From the IMG/VR virus record IMGVR_UViG_3300010885_020079, positions 1 to 24,503 of that record: DNA of 24,503 bases. One strand, 5' to 3'. A model generated the notes under the pieces. It made no database searches. It saw only the letters and a program-made list of their open reading frames with translations, and was not told the DNA's origin. The stretch's first letter is position 1. Each line of letters opens with the position of its first letter. This DNA is from a virus. Of this stretch, positions 14,759-22,669 are shown piece by piece. A program made the translations under genes and the position numbers.

Positions 14759-15383
14759 TATTTATTATCCATTTGTGCACGTTTATTAGCTTGATAAGCA
14801 TTAAAAGAATCAACAGTGATTATTTCAATCATATTATGTAAATCCTTTTGTCCATAAACTGTTTGTAATTCATGAAGAGTTGCCATTCTTTTACTGACTA
14901 CCAAACCGATAAAGCTGGACATATTGACATAATCAAGAATATCTTGTTCATCAATAGAAATGTGTCCATAGTCAACTACTTTTCGGCTATTAAAAAATCC
15001 AGATGCAACATTAATGCCTCTTTTCGTAATTTGGCGAGTGTTACCGGTTCTTCAATATCGTCCTGTATCAATTCCCTTATGACGTTTGGTTGTTTTGGAT
15101 CGGGAATGATTTTAATGCAATCAAGCAATTCATTAAGCAAAGGCTTGAGCGAGTGATAATCAATATTACCAACTGTTTTGCTAAAAACTGCTGATACAAC
15201 TGCCATCATGCCCAATTTTTGTGCATTTTTGGGTATATCAATACCTGCATTAAGCAAACATAAAATAGCGCGATAACCCCAATCTTCGGATTGTGCCGCG
15301 GGCATTTCAGTTATTAAAAATTGTTTTCCTGAATCACGACCGCATTTATCGTCGCAAGTATAGAGTTTTGTTAATCTAGCCAT
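14758..15383 (-). CDS. Tail assembly chaperone, long form made by -1 frameshift
   Basis: Reading the first 131 codons in frame zero and then moving back one base at T TTT TTA (14997-14991) gives a 208-aa product: after DFL the sequence continues NSRKVVDYGHISIDEQDILD and runs 77 codons to TAA at 14760-14758. The extension holds VNMSSFIGLVVSKRMATLHE and EIITVDSFNAYQANKRAQ, a normal helical protein composition. Its stop overlaps the tape-measure ATG. The extension has no ATG near its beginning and no other gene fills the 217 bases, so a frameshift product is the simplest reading. Lambda GT-type proteins link tape measure and tube protein in the same manner. Confidence 0.8.
14976..15383 (-). CDS. 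Tail assembly chaperone, short (zero-frame) form
   Basis: A 135-aa protein located between tube and tape-measure genes, where tail assembly chaperones lie. It starts MARLTKLYTCDDKCGRDSGK, with a Cys pair, QFLITEMPAAQSEDWGYRAI, and a helical rest ending LRKEALMLHLDFLIAEK. These are features of the phage tail assembly chaperone group that coats the tape measure. GGAA lies about 8 bases before the ATG. The frame stops at TAG (14976-14978), five codons past a slip site, which gives a short and a long product as in lambda G/GT. Function is assigned from gene order, frameshift and N-terminal pattern. Confidence 0.8.
   Translation of the reverse strand: MARLTKLYTCDDKCGRDSGKQFLITEMPAAQSEDWGYRAILCLLNAGIDIPKNAQKLGMMAVVSAVFSKTVGNIDYHSLKPLLNELLDCIKIIPDPKQPNVIRELIQDDIEEPVTLAKLRKEALMLHLDFLIAEK
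14991..14997 (-). promoter_or_regulatory. Programmed -1 frameshift slip site T TTT TTA
   Basis: On the minus strand the zero frame reads GAT TTT TTA ATA GCC, so the heptamer T TTT TTA is in the X XXY YYZ phase required for -1 slipping. The zero-frame TAG follows 12 bases later. No strong downstream stem-loop is obvious; only short pairings are seen. Confidence 0.78.
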
Positions 15384-15420
15384 TTAAAAATTCCAGTAAA
15401 ATTTTTACAGTAAAGAAAGG

Positions 15421-15474
15421 AATGGATGAGGGACGGTACTGTGCCGCCATTCGAGAATGACTCTATCATCCATT
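15421..15474 (-). repeat. Inverted repeat (9-bp stem) enclosing two smaller hairpins
   Basis: In the 103-base gap between tube and chaperone genes, AATGGATGA (15421-15429) and TCATCCATT (15466-15474) are exact inverse complements. On the transcript, the 36 bases between them can form GAG-UCAUU-CUC and GGCGG-CACAGUA-CCGUCC (one bulged U), giving a three-way junction. There is no U-run after it, so it is not a usual terminator. It could be an RNA processing, stability or translation-control element. Confidence 0.6.
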
Positions 15475-15486
15475 TAATTTAACTTA

Positions 15487-15924
15487 TTATACGCCAACCA
15501 TCGTTATTTTTTCCCATTGGATTTTGAACGAAATGGGTTGTGAGATTTTACGAATATCCGGTATAGATTTTCCGCTAATCAATATTCCGCGAGATAAAAC
15601 ATATTTATATCCAAGGTCTGGAATAATAATAGATGCCTCTGCACGATACATTGATTTATTAGTAATACTGGCTTGTAGCCAGTTAATAATCATCGGTACA
15701 CCATTTGATGTGGGCTGCAATGTTAACGTCTGTATAGGGGCATTAGGCACGAAACCGCCCAACAATTTACCCTCCAAACTCATGACTGTTTCCGCAATAA
15801 CCAAATCCTCAGTGCCAAAAGGCGCGTCCGCGCTAAATTGATCTAAAATCTGAGGTACTGGATAAAGGCTAGTAACTGCAAGGCCGAACGTGCAATTTGC
15901 CGCTGTAAGTGATTTTTCCGCCAT
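15487..15924 (-). CDS. Tail tube protein
   Basis: A 145-aa, mostly beta protein placed after the sheath gene, as tube genes usually are. It starts MAEKSLTAANCTFGLAVTSL and has a conserved-looking AETVMSLEGKLLGGFVPNAP, then TLQPTSNGVPMIINWLQASI and the final SFKIQWEKITMVGV, which fit the sandwich of tube proteins in DUF3383-type phages. Size agrees with tube monomers (about 140-170 aa). The assignment depends strongly on gene order. Ribosome site AGG is weak. Confidence 0.78.
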   Translation of the reverse strand: MAEKSLTAANCTFGLAVTSLYPVPQILDQFSADAPFGTEDLVIAETVMSLEGKLLGGFVPNAPIQTLTLQPTSNGVPMIINWLQASITNKSMYRAEASIIIPDLGYKYVLSRGILISGKSIPDIRKISQPISFKIQWEKITMVGV

Positions 15925-15936
15925 TGTCTTAGCCTA

Positions 15937-17418
15937 TTATTGTAAGAGAGTTGAAGTCATGTTAATTTTTTGTACAGCTTGACCGTCCATATACCAGAAA
16001 TTAATATTAGGGCTTGTCCGGTTGCCGCGAGCTGTGCCGCCTGGGTCTTTGACTTGTAGATACCAACCTTGTTGAAACAATGTTCGATCTATTGCGGTTC
16101 CGGCTGCATTATTAATCGCAACAACCTCAGTTGATGTTGGTTGTACACCTACACGGATAGCGCCATAATTAATAGCTGCATTAATATTATCTCTTAATGC
16201 TGTTTCAATCATTGTGTAGCCATAATCATTATATGGTATTGATGGGACACTCATTAACAAAGTCATCAAAGTGCTTTGAAAGCTAGCGTTCATCCAAATT
16301 TGATTGATATACGAATCCAACCATTTAAATGGACCTGAAACACTACCAGGATAAATAAAATTGAATCCCTGTGCAGCGGTTGCATAAGCGCCATAAAAGT
16401 TTAAGCCATTGGCAATAAGAACATCTCCGGTAGTTTGATCAGTAACACTCGGAATCAAGCCGGATTGATTTTTGAAAGCGAAAGTTGGGCGATTATTGGT
16501 TTGAGTAAAATCAATACTTGAAATAAAACCACATAAAGCCGCTGCGTGAGTTACGCTATTATATAATACGGTTGTTCCACTAGAGCCATTTTGCGCTAAT
16601 TGATATTCAAATGTTGCTGTGGTGTTAGGAACGATTGTATTGACATCGGTATCCCAAGCAATATAAACATAACGATTATTTTTGCTGTTTGTCCATGTTG
16701 CGAAAGCTGTTTTATCAGCCAAAACAGGCTCAAACAATGTAGTAAATACAACCCAGTTTGTTGAGATATTTGCAATCGCTGTCATTGCACTAGTAGGATT
16801 GGTAATTGCCGCGCCTTGAGACAATGTTCCTGCTGCCAAACCAATGCCAGCCGCGAGGGTTCCTGTCGCCTGTGTGATTGTAGATAATGCGCCCGTGGTG
16901 CTGGATGTAATGACAAATGCGCTTGATATAGAATCAAAAGTGCAAGTCACGCCGGTAAATCCGGCGGTAACTAATGCGCTTTGAATTAAAGTAGCTGCTG
17001 CGCTAAAAGATGCCGCACCGCTTAAATTGATTGATGCTGTAGTGTGCGCTGTGCCATCAATGGTTAATGTCAATGTACCGCTTAATGCCTGCAATTGAAC
17101 AAGTGTCATTGATGCTAAAGACGTGCCGCGTAAATAAGCCGCTACCGCTGCCGCATTATATTGATAAAAATACAATAATCCGGGTTTACTCTGACTGATT
17201 GAATAGCCATTGAAATAAACCGATGCTAATGTTGCTTCAGTTGATGTTGAACCAAAATAAGTTGCTACATTATCCGCGCTGGAAAAAGGCAATAACGAAC
17301 CGATAGGGACGCGGGTTGATGATGTTAAAAATACCGAATTGAGTGCAAGTTGTTGACCTCCCGCGCTTAAAACATTAGGATTGACTTGAACTATTGAACT
17401 GACTGGAATTGTAGCCAT
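15937..17418 (-). CDS. Contractile tail sheath protein (DUF3383)
   Basis: The 493-aa product matches DUF3383, the sheath family of simple contractile-tailed phages. Landmarks: [40 protein letters not shown] with [20 protein letters not shown]; residues about 113-203 form the family's Thr/Ala-rich beta domain ([38 protein letters not shown]). The C-terminal half has [36 protein letters not shown] and [17 protein letters not shown], the part that forms the contractile core around the tube. AGGA precedes the ATG at a good distance. Gene lies between tail terminator and tube. Confidence 0.93.
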   Translation of the reverse strand: MATIPVSSIVQVNPNVLSAGGQQLALNSVFLTSSTRVPIGSLLPFSSADNVATYFGSTSTEATLASVYFNGYSISQSKPGLLYFYQYNAAAVAAYLRGTSLASMTLVQLQALSGTLTLTIDGTAHTTASINLSGAASFSAAATLIQSALVTAGFTGVTCTFDSISSAFVITSSTTGALSTITQATGTLAAGIGLAAGTLSQGAAITNPTSAMTAIANISTNWVVFTTLFEPVLADKTAFATWTNSKNNRYVYIAWDTDVNTIVPNTTATFEYQLAQNGSSGTTVLYNSVTHAAALCGFISSIDFTQTNNRPTFAFKNQSGLIPSVTDQTTGDVLIANGLNFYGAYATAAQGFNFIYPGSVSGPFKWLDSYINQIWMNASFQSTLMTLLMSVPSIPYNDYGYTMIETALRDNINAAINYGAIRVGVQPTSTEVVAINNAAGTAIDRTLFQQGWYLQVKDPGGTARGNRTSPNINFWYMDGQAVQKINMTSTLLQ

Positions 17419-17424
17419 TTTTTA

Positions 17425-17934
17425 TTATCCTGTTACTGGATGAAAAGTAGGTTGTAAGTTATTTGCTGATTGTTGAGGTAAATTGACAATTGGCGTATAG
17501 GCTAAATGGGCATCAATACTCCAGCGTTCTGTCATTTGATAATTGCCTCCAACAAAGGTTAATTGGCGCGGTTCGCTTGTATACATGGGTTTAATGCCAT
17601 ACTGAAATAAATAATCAGAACGCATCAAATTAAAGAAAATCATCACCATATTGCTAGAATTAGTCCCATAAAAATCAAGCTGAACCTGATAATCTGAATC
17701 TAATTTTTCTTGTCTGGTTATTTCGGCATTTGGCGCAATTAGATAATCTGACCCATTAGTACTTAACCGTGAAACCATTAAAGGCTGCATGGCAATGTAA
17801 TCATTAAGCGGTTGTGCAACACGGTTGCTTAATCCTTTGATAACTTCAACACCAAATAAATCAATCAATGCCAAACGCAAAGCTCCATAAACATCGTTTT
17901 GTGGATAGCTTTGTTGTTGATTAAGTAATAGCAT
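17425..17934 (-). CDS. Tail terminator / neck protein (gp12-like)
   Basis: A 169-aa protein immediately before the sheath gene. Features that fit the neck terminator family are ALRLALIDLFGVEVIKGLSN, the central LDSDYQVQLDFYGTNSSNMV with MIFFNLMRSDYLFQYGIKP and TSEPRQLTFVGGNYQMTERW, ending in a Gln/Asn/Pro-rich tail. Such proteins form the hexameric ring that ends tail growth and joins the head. It overlaps the gene before it by 14 bases. The start is an ATG without strong Shine-Dalgarno, so coupling is likely. Confidence 0.82.
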   Translation of the reverse strand: MLLLNQQQSYPQNDVYGALRLALIDLFGVEVIKGLSNRVAQPLNDYIAMQPLMVSRLSTNGSDYLIAPNAEITRQEKLDSDYQVQLDFYGTNSSNMVMIFFNLMRSDYLFQYGIKPMYTSEPRQLTFVGGNYQMTERWSIDAHLAYTPIVNLPQQSANNLQPTFHPVTG

Positions 17935-18292
17935 CTTGTTGAACTACTGTTACTGCTGACCAATCCGGCCATGCTTCATTAACCTTAATAATCAGCCATT
18001 CATAACCGCCAAATATTAAAATATCTCCACCGGATTGATCGGCCTTAACGATGCCATGCCAATTGCCGTAAAGATAAACCGTCCTTAAATTGCCTTGTAT
18101 TCCTTGTTGATCCAAGTAATACATTTGATCTGAGGGAATCCCTTGAACCTGTATTTTTCCGCTAACTTCGGTATATGTTGGATTCCTAGAACCATCGATC
18201 GCCGTTACATAGCCTAAACCACGACGCAAAGTTGCGATGATAAGCGGATTTATATTAGCTATTGATCCTACTGCCATGCTATGCAAATTCAT
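17921..18292 (-). CDS. Head-tail joining (stopper-like) protein
   Basis: The 123-aa product is beta-rich (TEVSGKIQVQGIPSDQMYYL, NLRTVYLYGNWHGIVKADQS, GGDILIFGGYEWLIIKVNEA). The strand pattern and its place between the gp10-like and terminator genes suit a head-tail stopper or adaptor ring protein. It begins at ATGA over the previous stop; a second ATG five codons on (18277) would start MAVGSIANINPLI and cannot be ruled out. Role is inferred mostly from order. Confidence 0.72.
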   Translation of the reverse strand: MNLHSMAVGSIANINPLIIATLRRGLGYVTAIDGSRNPTYTEVSGKIQVQGIPSDQMYYLDQQGIQGNLRTVYLYGNWHGIVKADQSGGDILIFGGYEWLIIKVNEAWPDWSAVTVVQQDAIT

Positions 18293-18804
18293 TTATCAAT
18301 TACCGCGTGAGTGATTGAACCTATTAAATTATGTGTATCTTGCAAAGCTGTAGTATTTTTAGATAAAGTTAAATTAGGATTATTAGTTAAAGCGCGTCTA
18401 GCTTCTTCAACTGTCGTCTTATTTATTGTTCTACCTTCATCACGCCATTTTCTTAATAATAAAGTTATATCGCTTAAATCGTCCGGCACATTCTCAATAG
18501 CTTGCTGAATATCAGCTCGAATCATATTGCCAATATAATCAAAAACCTGTGATTCTTTTGATATGCCTCGAATATAGTTTCCAGCAACATATTCAGCATG
18601 TAAAAACCACTTGTCTTTATTATCCGCAATCGCTGGACGCATAAAGGGACGAGCTGGTATTGTTTTGGTTCCAAATTCTTGCCAAATTGCGACTTCTGCA
18701 ACTGTTGTGTCTGTGCCAGGATATGATTTTCCTTCTAGCCAACCAACTTTAAGCCGTTTGCTAGTAAGATTCTTAACACGTTCAGCAATCTCAGAAAGAG
18801 CCAT
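18289..18804 (-). CDS. HK97 gp10-like neck / tail completion protein
   Basis: A 171-aa protein with the hallmark VAEVAIWQEFGTKTIPARPF followed by MRPAI, the diagnostic piece of the HK97 gp10-like and related tail-completion families. An N-terminal LKVGWLEGKSYPG leads into it, and a helical middle and the ending TALQDTHNLIGSITHAVIDK are also typical. It likely helps finish the neck between head and contractile tail. GAGAAAG lies 8 or so bases before the ATG. It overlaps the DUF4054 gene by 14 bases. Confidence 0.87.
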   Translation of the reverse strand: MALSEIAERVKNLTSKRLKVGWLEGKSYPGTDTTVAEVAIWQEFGTKTIPARPFMRPAIADNKDKWFLHAEYVAGNYIRGISKESQVFDYIGNMIRADIQQAIENVPDDLSDITLLLRKWRDEGRTINKTTVEEARRALTNNPNLTLSKNTTALQDTHNLIGSITHAVIDK

Positions 18805-19225
18805 TGGGCTTTCTCATTGCAGCTCGATTATAAGACCCGCCAATATATAAACCGCCAGTCGCAATAACAGAAAGCATAGCTAAAAGCTGTTGTCCGTATT
18901 GTGTAGCGGAAAGCCACCATTGCCATTGATTTTTTAGTGGAATCGTAGCAAAATTTATGCTTACCGATCCTTCACTTGCGCTTTGGGTAGTCTGGACAAG
19001 ATTGCCGGAAGCAATTCCATCCGCTATTTTTAACAAGTGAGCTGTCATTAAATACAATGCCAGCACTCGTGATGTTCCATTAAGATAACCAACATCATTT
19101 GTGCTGACAAAATTACTGCTCATGTCATAATACATCTGAATTGTAGCGTCAGGATAGCTCACAACATTATTAAATGCTGGAAATTGAGACCTAAACGCTG
19201 CAATATCAAGAATTATTATTGACAT
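18791..19225 (-). CDS. DUF4054 head-tail adaptor
   Basis: A 144-aa product starting MSIIILDIAAFRSQFPAFNN, with YPDATIQMYYDMSSNFV and a helical LALYLMTAHLLKIADGIASG, then a SASEGSVSINFATIPLKNQW block and a Gly-rich end. This is the DUF4054 pattern, an adaptor that docks on the portal ring in phages with DUF2184 capsids. No Shine-Dalgarno is seen; its ATG overlaps the upstream stop as TAATG, so translation is coupled. Confidence 0.88.
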   Translation of the reverse strand: MSIIILDIAAFRSQFPAFNNVVSYPDATIQMYYDMSSNFVSTNDVGYLNGTSRVLALYLMTAHLLKIADGIASGNLVQTTQSASEGSVSINFATIPLKNQWQWWLSATQYGQQLLAMLSVIATGGLYIGGSYNRAAMRKPNGSF

Positions 19226-19635
19226 TATTTTTTAATGCGTTTTTTGGTTGTATCATCATCATAGACTTTGATTTCAACGCCATCGGGAGCGCCAATATCA
19301 AGAATATCTGACTCGCTGATTGGTGCGCCTGGTACATCGATGTTCATATCGCCCGCTGCTTTTTCTACATCAATTTTATTGGAATCTATGTGCATAAAGC
19401 CTTGGCTTACATAATGATTAAATGACCAATCTTTCCGCAATAAATCAAGCTCTTCATCTGATACTTTGGTTACTACGCCAAGTGGAGTATGAAAACCAGC
19501 ACCAGCTTGAACTGCTAATTGTGCGCCTCCTTTAACTAAAATATGACGGATTGCTTTAGAGCTGCCATCTGGCAATAATTGCCAGACAGCAAAAGCATAA
19601 TCTTGAGGGCAGGTTGAATAAATATAATTACTCAT
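19225..19635 (-). CDS. Hypothetical head-module structural protein
   Basis: A 136-aa protein placed directly after the major capsid gene. Residues 1-95 are mixed and beta-like (AFAVWQLLPDGSSKAIRHIL, VKGGAQLAVQAGAGFHTPLG, VVTKVSDEELDLLRKD); the C-terminal 40 residues are acidic with a basic Lys-rich end. Proteins of this sort, with a VSDEE-x-xLL motif, are seen at the same place in related phages and are usually listed as hypothetical. It may be a capsid decoration or connector part. AAGGAG with 5-6 base spacing makes this the best Shine-Dalgarno in the module. Confidence 0.78.
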   Translation of the reverse strand: MSNYIYSTCPQDYAFAVWQLLPDGSSKAIRHILVKGGAQLAVQAGAGFHTPLGVVTKVSDEELDLLRKDWSFNHYVSQGFMHIDSNKIDVEKAAGDMNIDVPGAPISESDILDIGAPDGVEIKVYDDDTTKKRIKK

Positions 19636-19644
19636 AATTCTCCT

Positions 19645-20769
19645 TTACATTGCAGAAGCGCGATAAACAGCGATTGGGCGTAAGCAGAAAGTTCCTGCTG
19701 TGGCGCATGAATAGCCTGTTTTATATCCACCGACTAATTGTTGTGTGCCCAATGCCATAAATTTTGCAGGAATAACTTGACGAAAAGTTGAGCCATCATC
19801 AGTGCCGGTATTAGCTACTTCATCAGCAAATAAATACATTGCATTTAATGAACTTGCGGCACCATCCAAATTAGGTGAGGAAATAATCCGGCAGTTGGGA
19901 TAAGCCATTTCCATCCAGCCTGATAAGGTCAAATTGCCAAGCGTGTTGGTACCTTGGAAATATGGCCACATTGAAACAGGAATATTCAGCGTTGTCGGCG
20001 TGCCATTAGGACCGGCTGGATCGACACGGCCTTTAGTTTGAGTCATCAAACCTGAAAACATCGTGATCAAATCGGCTTGTTGCTGTAACCAGGTTTTAGT
20101 AGACCATAAAGGACTTGATCCTGTTCCTGTACTAGCAACGGGGACATAAGCCGGTAAGCCCGGATCATTCAGATAACCATAAGTTAAGTTATTGCCTGAG
20201 TTATAACCGTTATAGCCAACGAGATTTAAGATTTGTTGTAAAATCAAAGCCGCTGCGCCTTGTTTTTCTTCAGTATCTGAAACCATGCCGCGTGAAGCGC
20301 GAGCTTCTTGTAAGCGTTGAACTTCTACGCCTACTTCAAAACGCACAACATTGCGCTTTGCGAAGTTCATGTTCCAGTTTGCATTGGGTTTGGATTGATA
20401 ATCGCCATATTCCCTAGCGTAACCAGTCCATTCTATTACTCTTTGGATAATCTCGCTATCTTCCCAAAAACCTGCTTGAGTATATCCAATTGTTTTTTCA
20501 AGGACTAATGGCGCTTGGAAAATACGAATAACGCCAGGAAGAAAGGTTTGTAGGAATTGAACGAGAGTTGTGATGCTAGCAGTTGTTTGTAATGAAACAG
20601 GCGCTGCATCCATAATTGCATTATTATTGGTTGCAAAACCTAATTGACGCAAAATTTCAGCATCTTGAATTGATAGCTTTTTGCTTATGCCAAATTGTTC
20701 ATTTAATTTTTGGGCGTGTGCTTGCGCTCTACGACCAGAAACGCTAACGCCTTGTGGAGATACTTGCAT
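19645..20769 (-). CDS. Major capsid protein (DUF2184)
   Basis: The 374-aa product fits the DUF2184 group of HK97-fold capsid proteins. Residues 1-60 form a charged helical N-terminus (RRAQAHAQKLNEQFGISKKL); the family core follows with LVQFLQTFLPGVIRIFQAPL, YAREYGDYQSKPNANWN, RNVVRFEVGVEVQRLQEARA, a TLNIPVSMWPYFQG-x-x-x-LG block and GWMEMAYPNCRIISSPNLDG, ending in MALGTQQLVGGYKTGYSCAT. AAGGAT precedes the ATG. Its position after cement and protease-like genes is the standard order. Confidence 0.93.
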   Translation of the reverse strand: MQVSPQGVSVSGRRAQAHAQKLNEQFGISKKLSIQDAEILRQLGFATNNNAIMDAAPVSLQTTASITTLVQFLQTFLPGVIRIFQAPLVLEKTIGYTQAGFWEDSEIIQRVIEWTGYAREYGDYQSKPNANWNMNFAKRNVVRFEVGVEVQRLQEARASRGMVSDTEEKQGAAALILQQILNLVGYNGYNSGNNLTYGYLNDPGLPAYVPVASTGTGSSPLWSTKTWLQQQADLITMFSGLMTQTKGRVDPAGPNGTPTTLNIPVSMWPYFQGTNTLGNLTLSGWMEMAYPNCRIISSPNLDGAASSLNAMYLFADEVANTGTDDGSTFRQVIPAKFMALGTQQLVGGYKTGYSCATAGTFCLRPIAVYRASAM

Positions 20770-20780
20770 GATAATAATCC

Positions 20781-21506
20781 TTAGTTAGTCAAGGTGATAA
20801 CGCCGACGCCAGAAGTCGTAAGCGGAAAATGATTTACTCGGGCATTTGGTACAAACAGCTTACTCGCTCCGGGGATAGGTTGTGTAGTTGCTGTTGCGCC
20901 TGAAACTGTTGCGCTTGTTTCGACTACATAAGTACCATTACCACCGGTACCCGTTCCTAAGCTTTGTACTGTGCCAAGATAAGCGCCTGTTGAGCTAATA
21001 AATACAGAGCCTATGCCAATAGGAGTTGCACCAGTTGGGAATGAAGAAATAGTTGCGGTTGTAGTAGATTGATTATATGTTGAACCTGCGACAACAAAAC
21101 TAACAGTACTCAATGCTCCAGTCGTAGTGTGATATGCCACTAAATCGCCAATATTGCAAGCAGCTCCAAGAGCAACAAATACATCACCAAAAGAGCATAA
21201 TTCGCCGGTTGTGTAATCAGCTTTATTCAGTGTAGCTGCTAATGGGCCACCTGCCGTAGTACCAAAAGAAGCTGCTGCTTTAGGCTGGACCAAAATACCG
21301 GCAAATTTACCAGTGCCGCCGACTTGAGCAGTGTTGCCTAAAAGCATATCACCTGCGGTAGATTCAGTAAAAGCAAAGCCAAATGTTTGAGCTTGACCGG
21401 CCGAGTATAAAATTCGTGGTTGTACTCGTGGCTCTGGACCTAGATAGGCTAATTCACCAGGAATGCCGTTAGCAGTTGTAAAGTTTGTTACTGTTTGAAA
21501 GGCCAT
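20781..21506 (-). CDS. Capsid cement / decoration protein with inserted beta domain
   Basis: A 241-aa protein with the usual start of phage structural cement proteins: ANGIPGELAYLGPEPRVQPR, then ESTAGDMLLGNTAQ, GKFAGILVQPKAAASFG, ELCSFGDVFVALGAACNIGD and YHTTTGALSTVSF. The C-terminal PIPGASKLFVPNARVNHFPL is also typical. Between them, about residues 145-208, lies extra Thr/Gly-rich sequence ending in GTGTGGNGTYVVETSAT, a domain like that in the baseplate J protein of this window. Family members without it are shorter. AAGGAC serves as ribosome site, and the ATG overlaps the previous stop (TAATG). Confidence 0.85.
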   Translation of the reverse strand: MAFQTVTNFTTANGIPGELAYLGPEPRVQPRILYSAGQAQTFGFAFTESTAGDMLLGNTAQVGGTGKFAGILVQPKAAASFGTTAGGPLAATLNKADYTTGELCSFGDVFVALGAACNIGDLVAYHTTTGALSTVSFVVAGSTYNQSTTTATISSFPTGATPIGIGSVFISSTGAYLGTVQSLGTGTGGNGTYVVETSATVSGATATTQPIPGASKLFVPNARVNHFPLTTSGVGVITLTN

Positions 21507-21967
21507 TATTCGAAGTCCTTAATAGATAATTTAACTGATTGATACAAAGATTCAGTTGAATCTTGTACGTTGTTCTTTTTTAAACCGGACAAATAACCTT
21601 TTAATGTAGCTAATTCCTCGCCTTTTTTGCATTGCAATTCCAGCTTTTCAACGCCATAAGCCGCAAGTGAATCTAAGGTCATTTTATCGACTGAATCCAT
21701 AACGCCGACGTGAGGTTTTAGCTTTTTATAAAGTTTGTCTCGTTTCTCTACGCTTTCAAGACGTTGTTTGACTTTTTTGTCAATTATTTTTTCAATGAGG
21801 GCCTCGTCCATAACTTTGTCATCTTTTTTTTCTTCCTTTTCCTTTTCTTCTTCTTCGACTTCCTTTTCTTCTTCATCAGTAACTTTATTCTCCGGTTCGG
21901 CGGCTTCCTCGCCTAAAAATTCGCCAAGCGCCTGATAGACTGCTTTTAGTTTATCTAAATGATTCAT
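21506..21967 (-). CDS. Possible nested scaffold protein (internal start)
   Basis: An in-frame ATG at 21967 (Met196 of the DUF2213 protein), with GAG about 9 bases ahead, starts MNHLDKLKAVYQALGEFLGE at the exact border between protease-like and scaffold-like parts. It would give a free 153-aa scaffold, as lambda Nu3 arises from within the C gene. The ribosome site is only moderate, so this is a hypothesis. Confidence 0.35.
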   Translation of the reverse strand: MNHLDKLKAVYQALGEFLGEEAAEPENKVTDEEEKEVEEEEKEKEEKKDDKVMDEALIEKIIDKKVKQRLESVEKRDKLYKKLKPHVGVMDSVDKMTLDSLAAYGVEKLELQCKKGEELATLKGYLSGLKKNNVQDSTESLYQSVKLSIKDFE

Positions 21968-22552
21968 TTTTGTGTGCTCATGTTGTAAGGGATGTATTGT
22001 AGTTAAAAGTGAAATGTCATCTTGATCCAGTACAGCAACGCCGCTACCCATGCGGCCGCTATCAACCAAAGCAAGATGATTAAAAACAATGTTTTTTTGA
22101 ATAGCGTCATAGTCTTTACCTTCAAAAGTGCCCGCTATAAAATCATGGTCTGCTCGATAACCTGCGCTTAAATCCTTTTTTCCTTGATTATCGATCTTAT
22201 CCATAAGGCCTGAACTGTGGATTTTAAGATTGCCTTTGATTTGTTTGGCTTTGGAATCGTAATAAACTTTTTCGCCTACTACACCATGCACGCCTTTTTT
22301 TTCTGCTGGTGTCTCACCATTGCCTAACATTTCATGATCGTCCACGATAGGCATTAGACGCAAAGAATCAAGCGTATCTTTACGACTTAATTCTTCTTCA
22401 GGTCGCAAAACATAATAAATTTTTGACGGGTCTTTACCACCGATCATTGATCCCAAATAGGGATAAACTCCGACCGCACTTATGGGATTGTCAGGTATCT
22501 CGACAAAGCCATTGGTGTCTATTTCGCGTTTATCTATTATAGCTTTGGTCAT
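21506..22552 (-). CDS. DUF2213 prohead protease-like protein with scaffold-like C-terminus
   Basis: A 348-aa protein. Residues 1-180 fit DUF2213, thought to be related to prohead proteases of the herpesvirus-protease fold: LRLMPIVDDHEMLG with His73, KGVHGVVGEKVYYD, LKIHSSGLMDKID, DLSAGYRAD with candidate Ser129, and NIVFNHLALVDSGRMGSG. Residues 215-260 are very rich in Glu and Lys, followed by helical, coiled-coil sequence, as in scaffolding proteins; so capsid maturation and scaffold roles may be joined in one gene. No Shine-Dalgarno is visible before the ATG, which follows a 117-base A+T-rich gap, the longest within the head genes. Confidence 0.87.
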   Translation of the reverse strand: MTKAIIDKREIDTNGFVEIPDNPISAVGVYPYLGSMIGGKDPSKIYYVLRPEEELSRKDTLDSLRLMPIVDDHEMLGNGETPAEKKGVHGVVGEKVYYDSKAKQIKGNLKIHSSGLMDKIDNQGKKDLSAGYRADHDFIAGTFEGKDYDAIQKNIVFNHLALVDSGRMGSGVAVLDQDDISLLTTIHPLQHEHTKMNHLDKLKAVYQALGEFLGEEAAEPENKVTDEEEKEVEEEEKEKEEKKDDKVMDEALIEKIIDKKVKQRLESVEKRDKLYKKLKPHVGVMDSVDKMTLDSLAAYGVEKLELQCKKGEELATLKGYLSGLKKNNVQDSTESLYQSVKLSIKDFE

Positions 22553-22669
22553 ATTTAATGTTTGAAATACTTTTAATATTTATATATTGCAAAAGTAGGC
22601 AAGAAAAGACTTATAAATTTATTCGCAACAGTAACATAATCTATTCTTTTTTGCAAAGAAATTTATATA
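22553..22669 (-). other. A+T-rich gap, possible weak internal promoter
   Basis: This 117-base gap is much more A+T-rich than the genes around it. A TTGCAA (22651-22656) and TACTGT (22628-22633), 17 bases apart on the minus strand, roughly fit -35 and -10 boxes. Both match the consensus poorly, so a promoter for the capsid genes is only possible. Confidence 0.25.

Noticed and set aside
14433-14841. Plus-strand open frames at the tape-measure start
   Set aside because: Antisense to the tape measure N-terminus and the frameshift extension; no supporting start signals.
15400-15418. GTAAAA/TTTTAC inverted repeat before the chaperone gene
   Set aside because: A/T-only short palindrome close to the ribosome site, expected by chance and too weak for a terminator.
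15524-15841. 105-codon plus-strand open frame
   Set aside because: Entirely antisense to the tube protein gene, which has convincing start, size and position.
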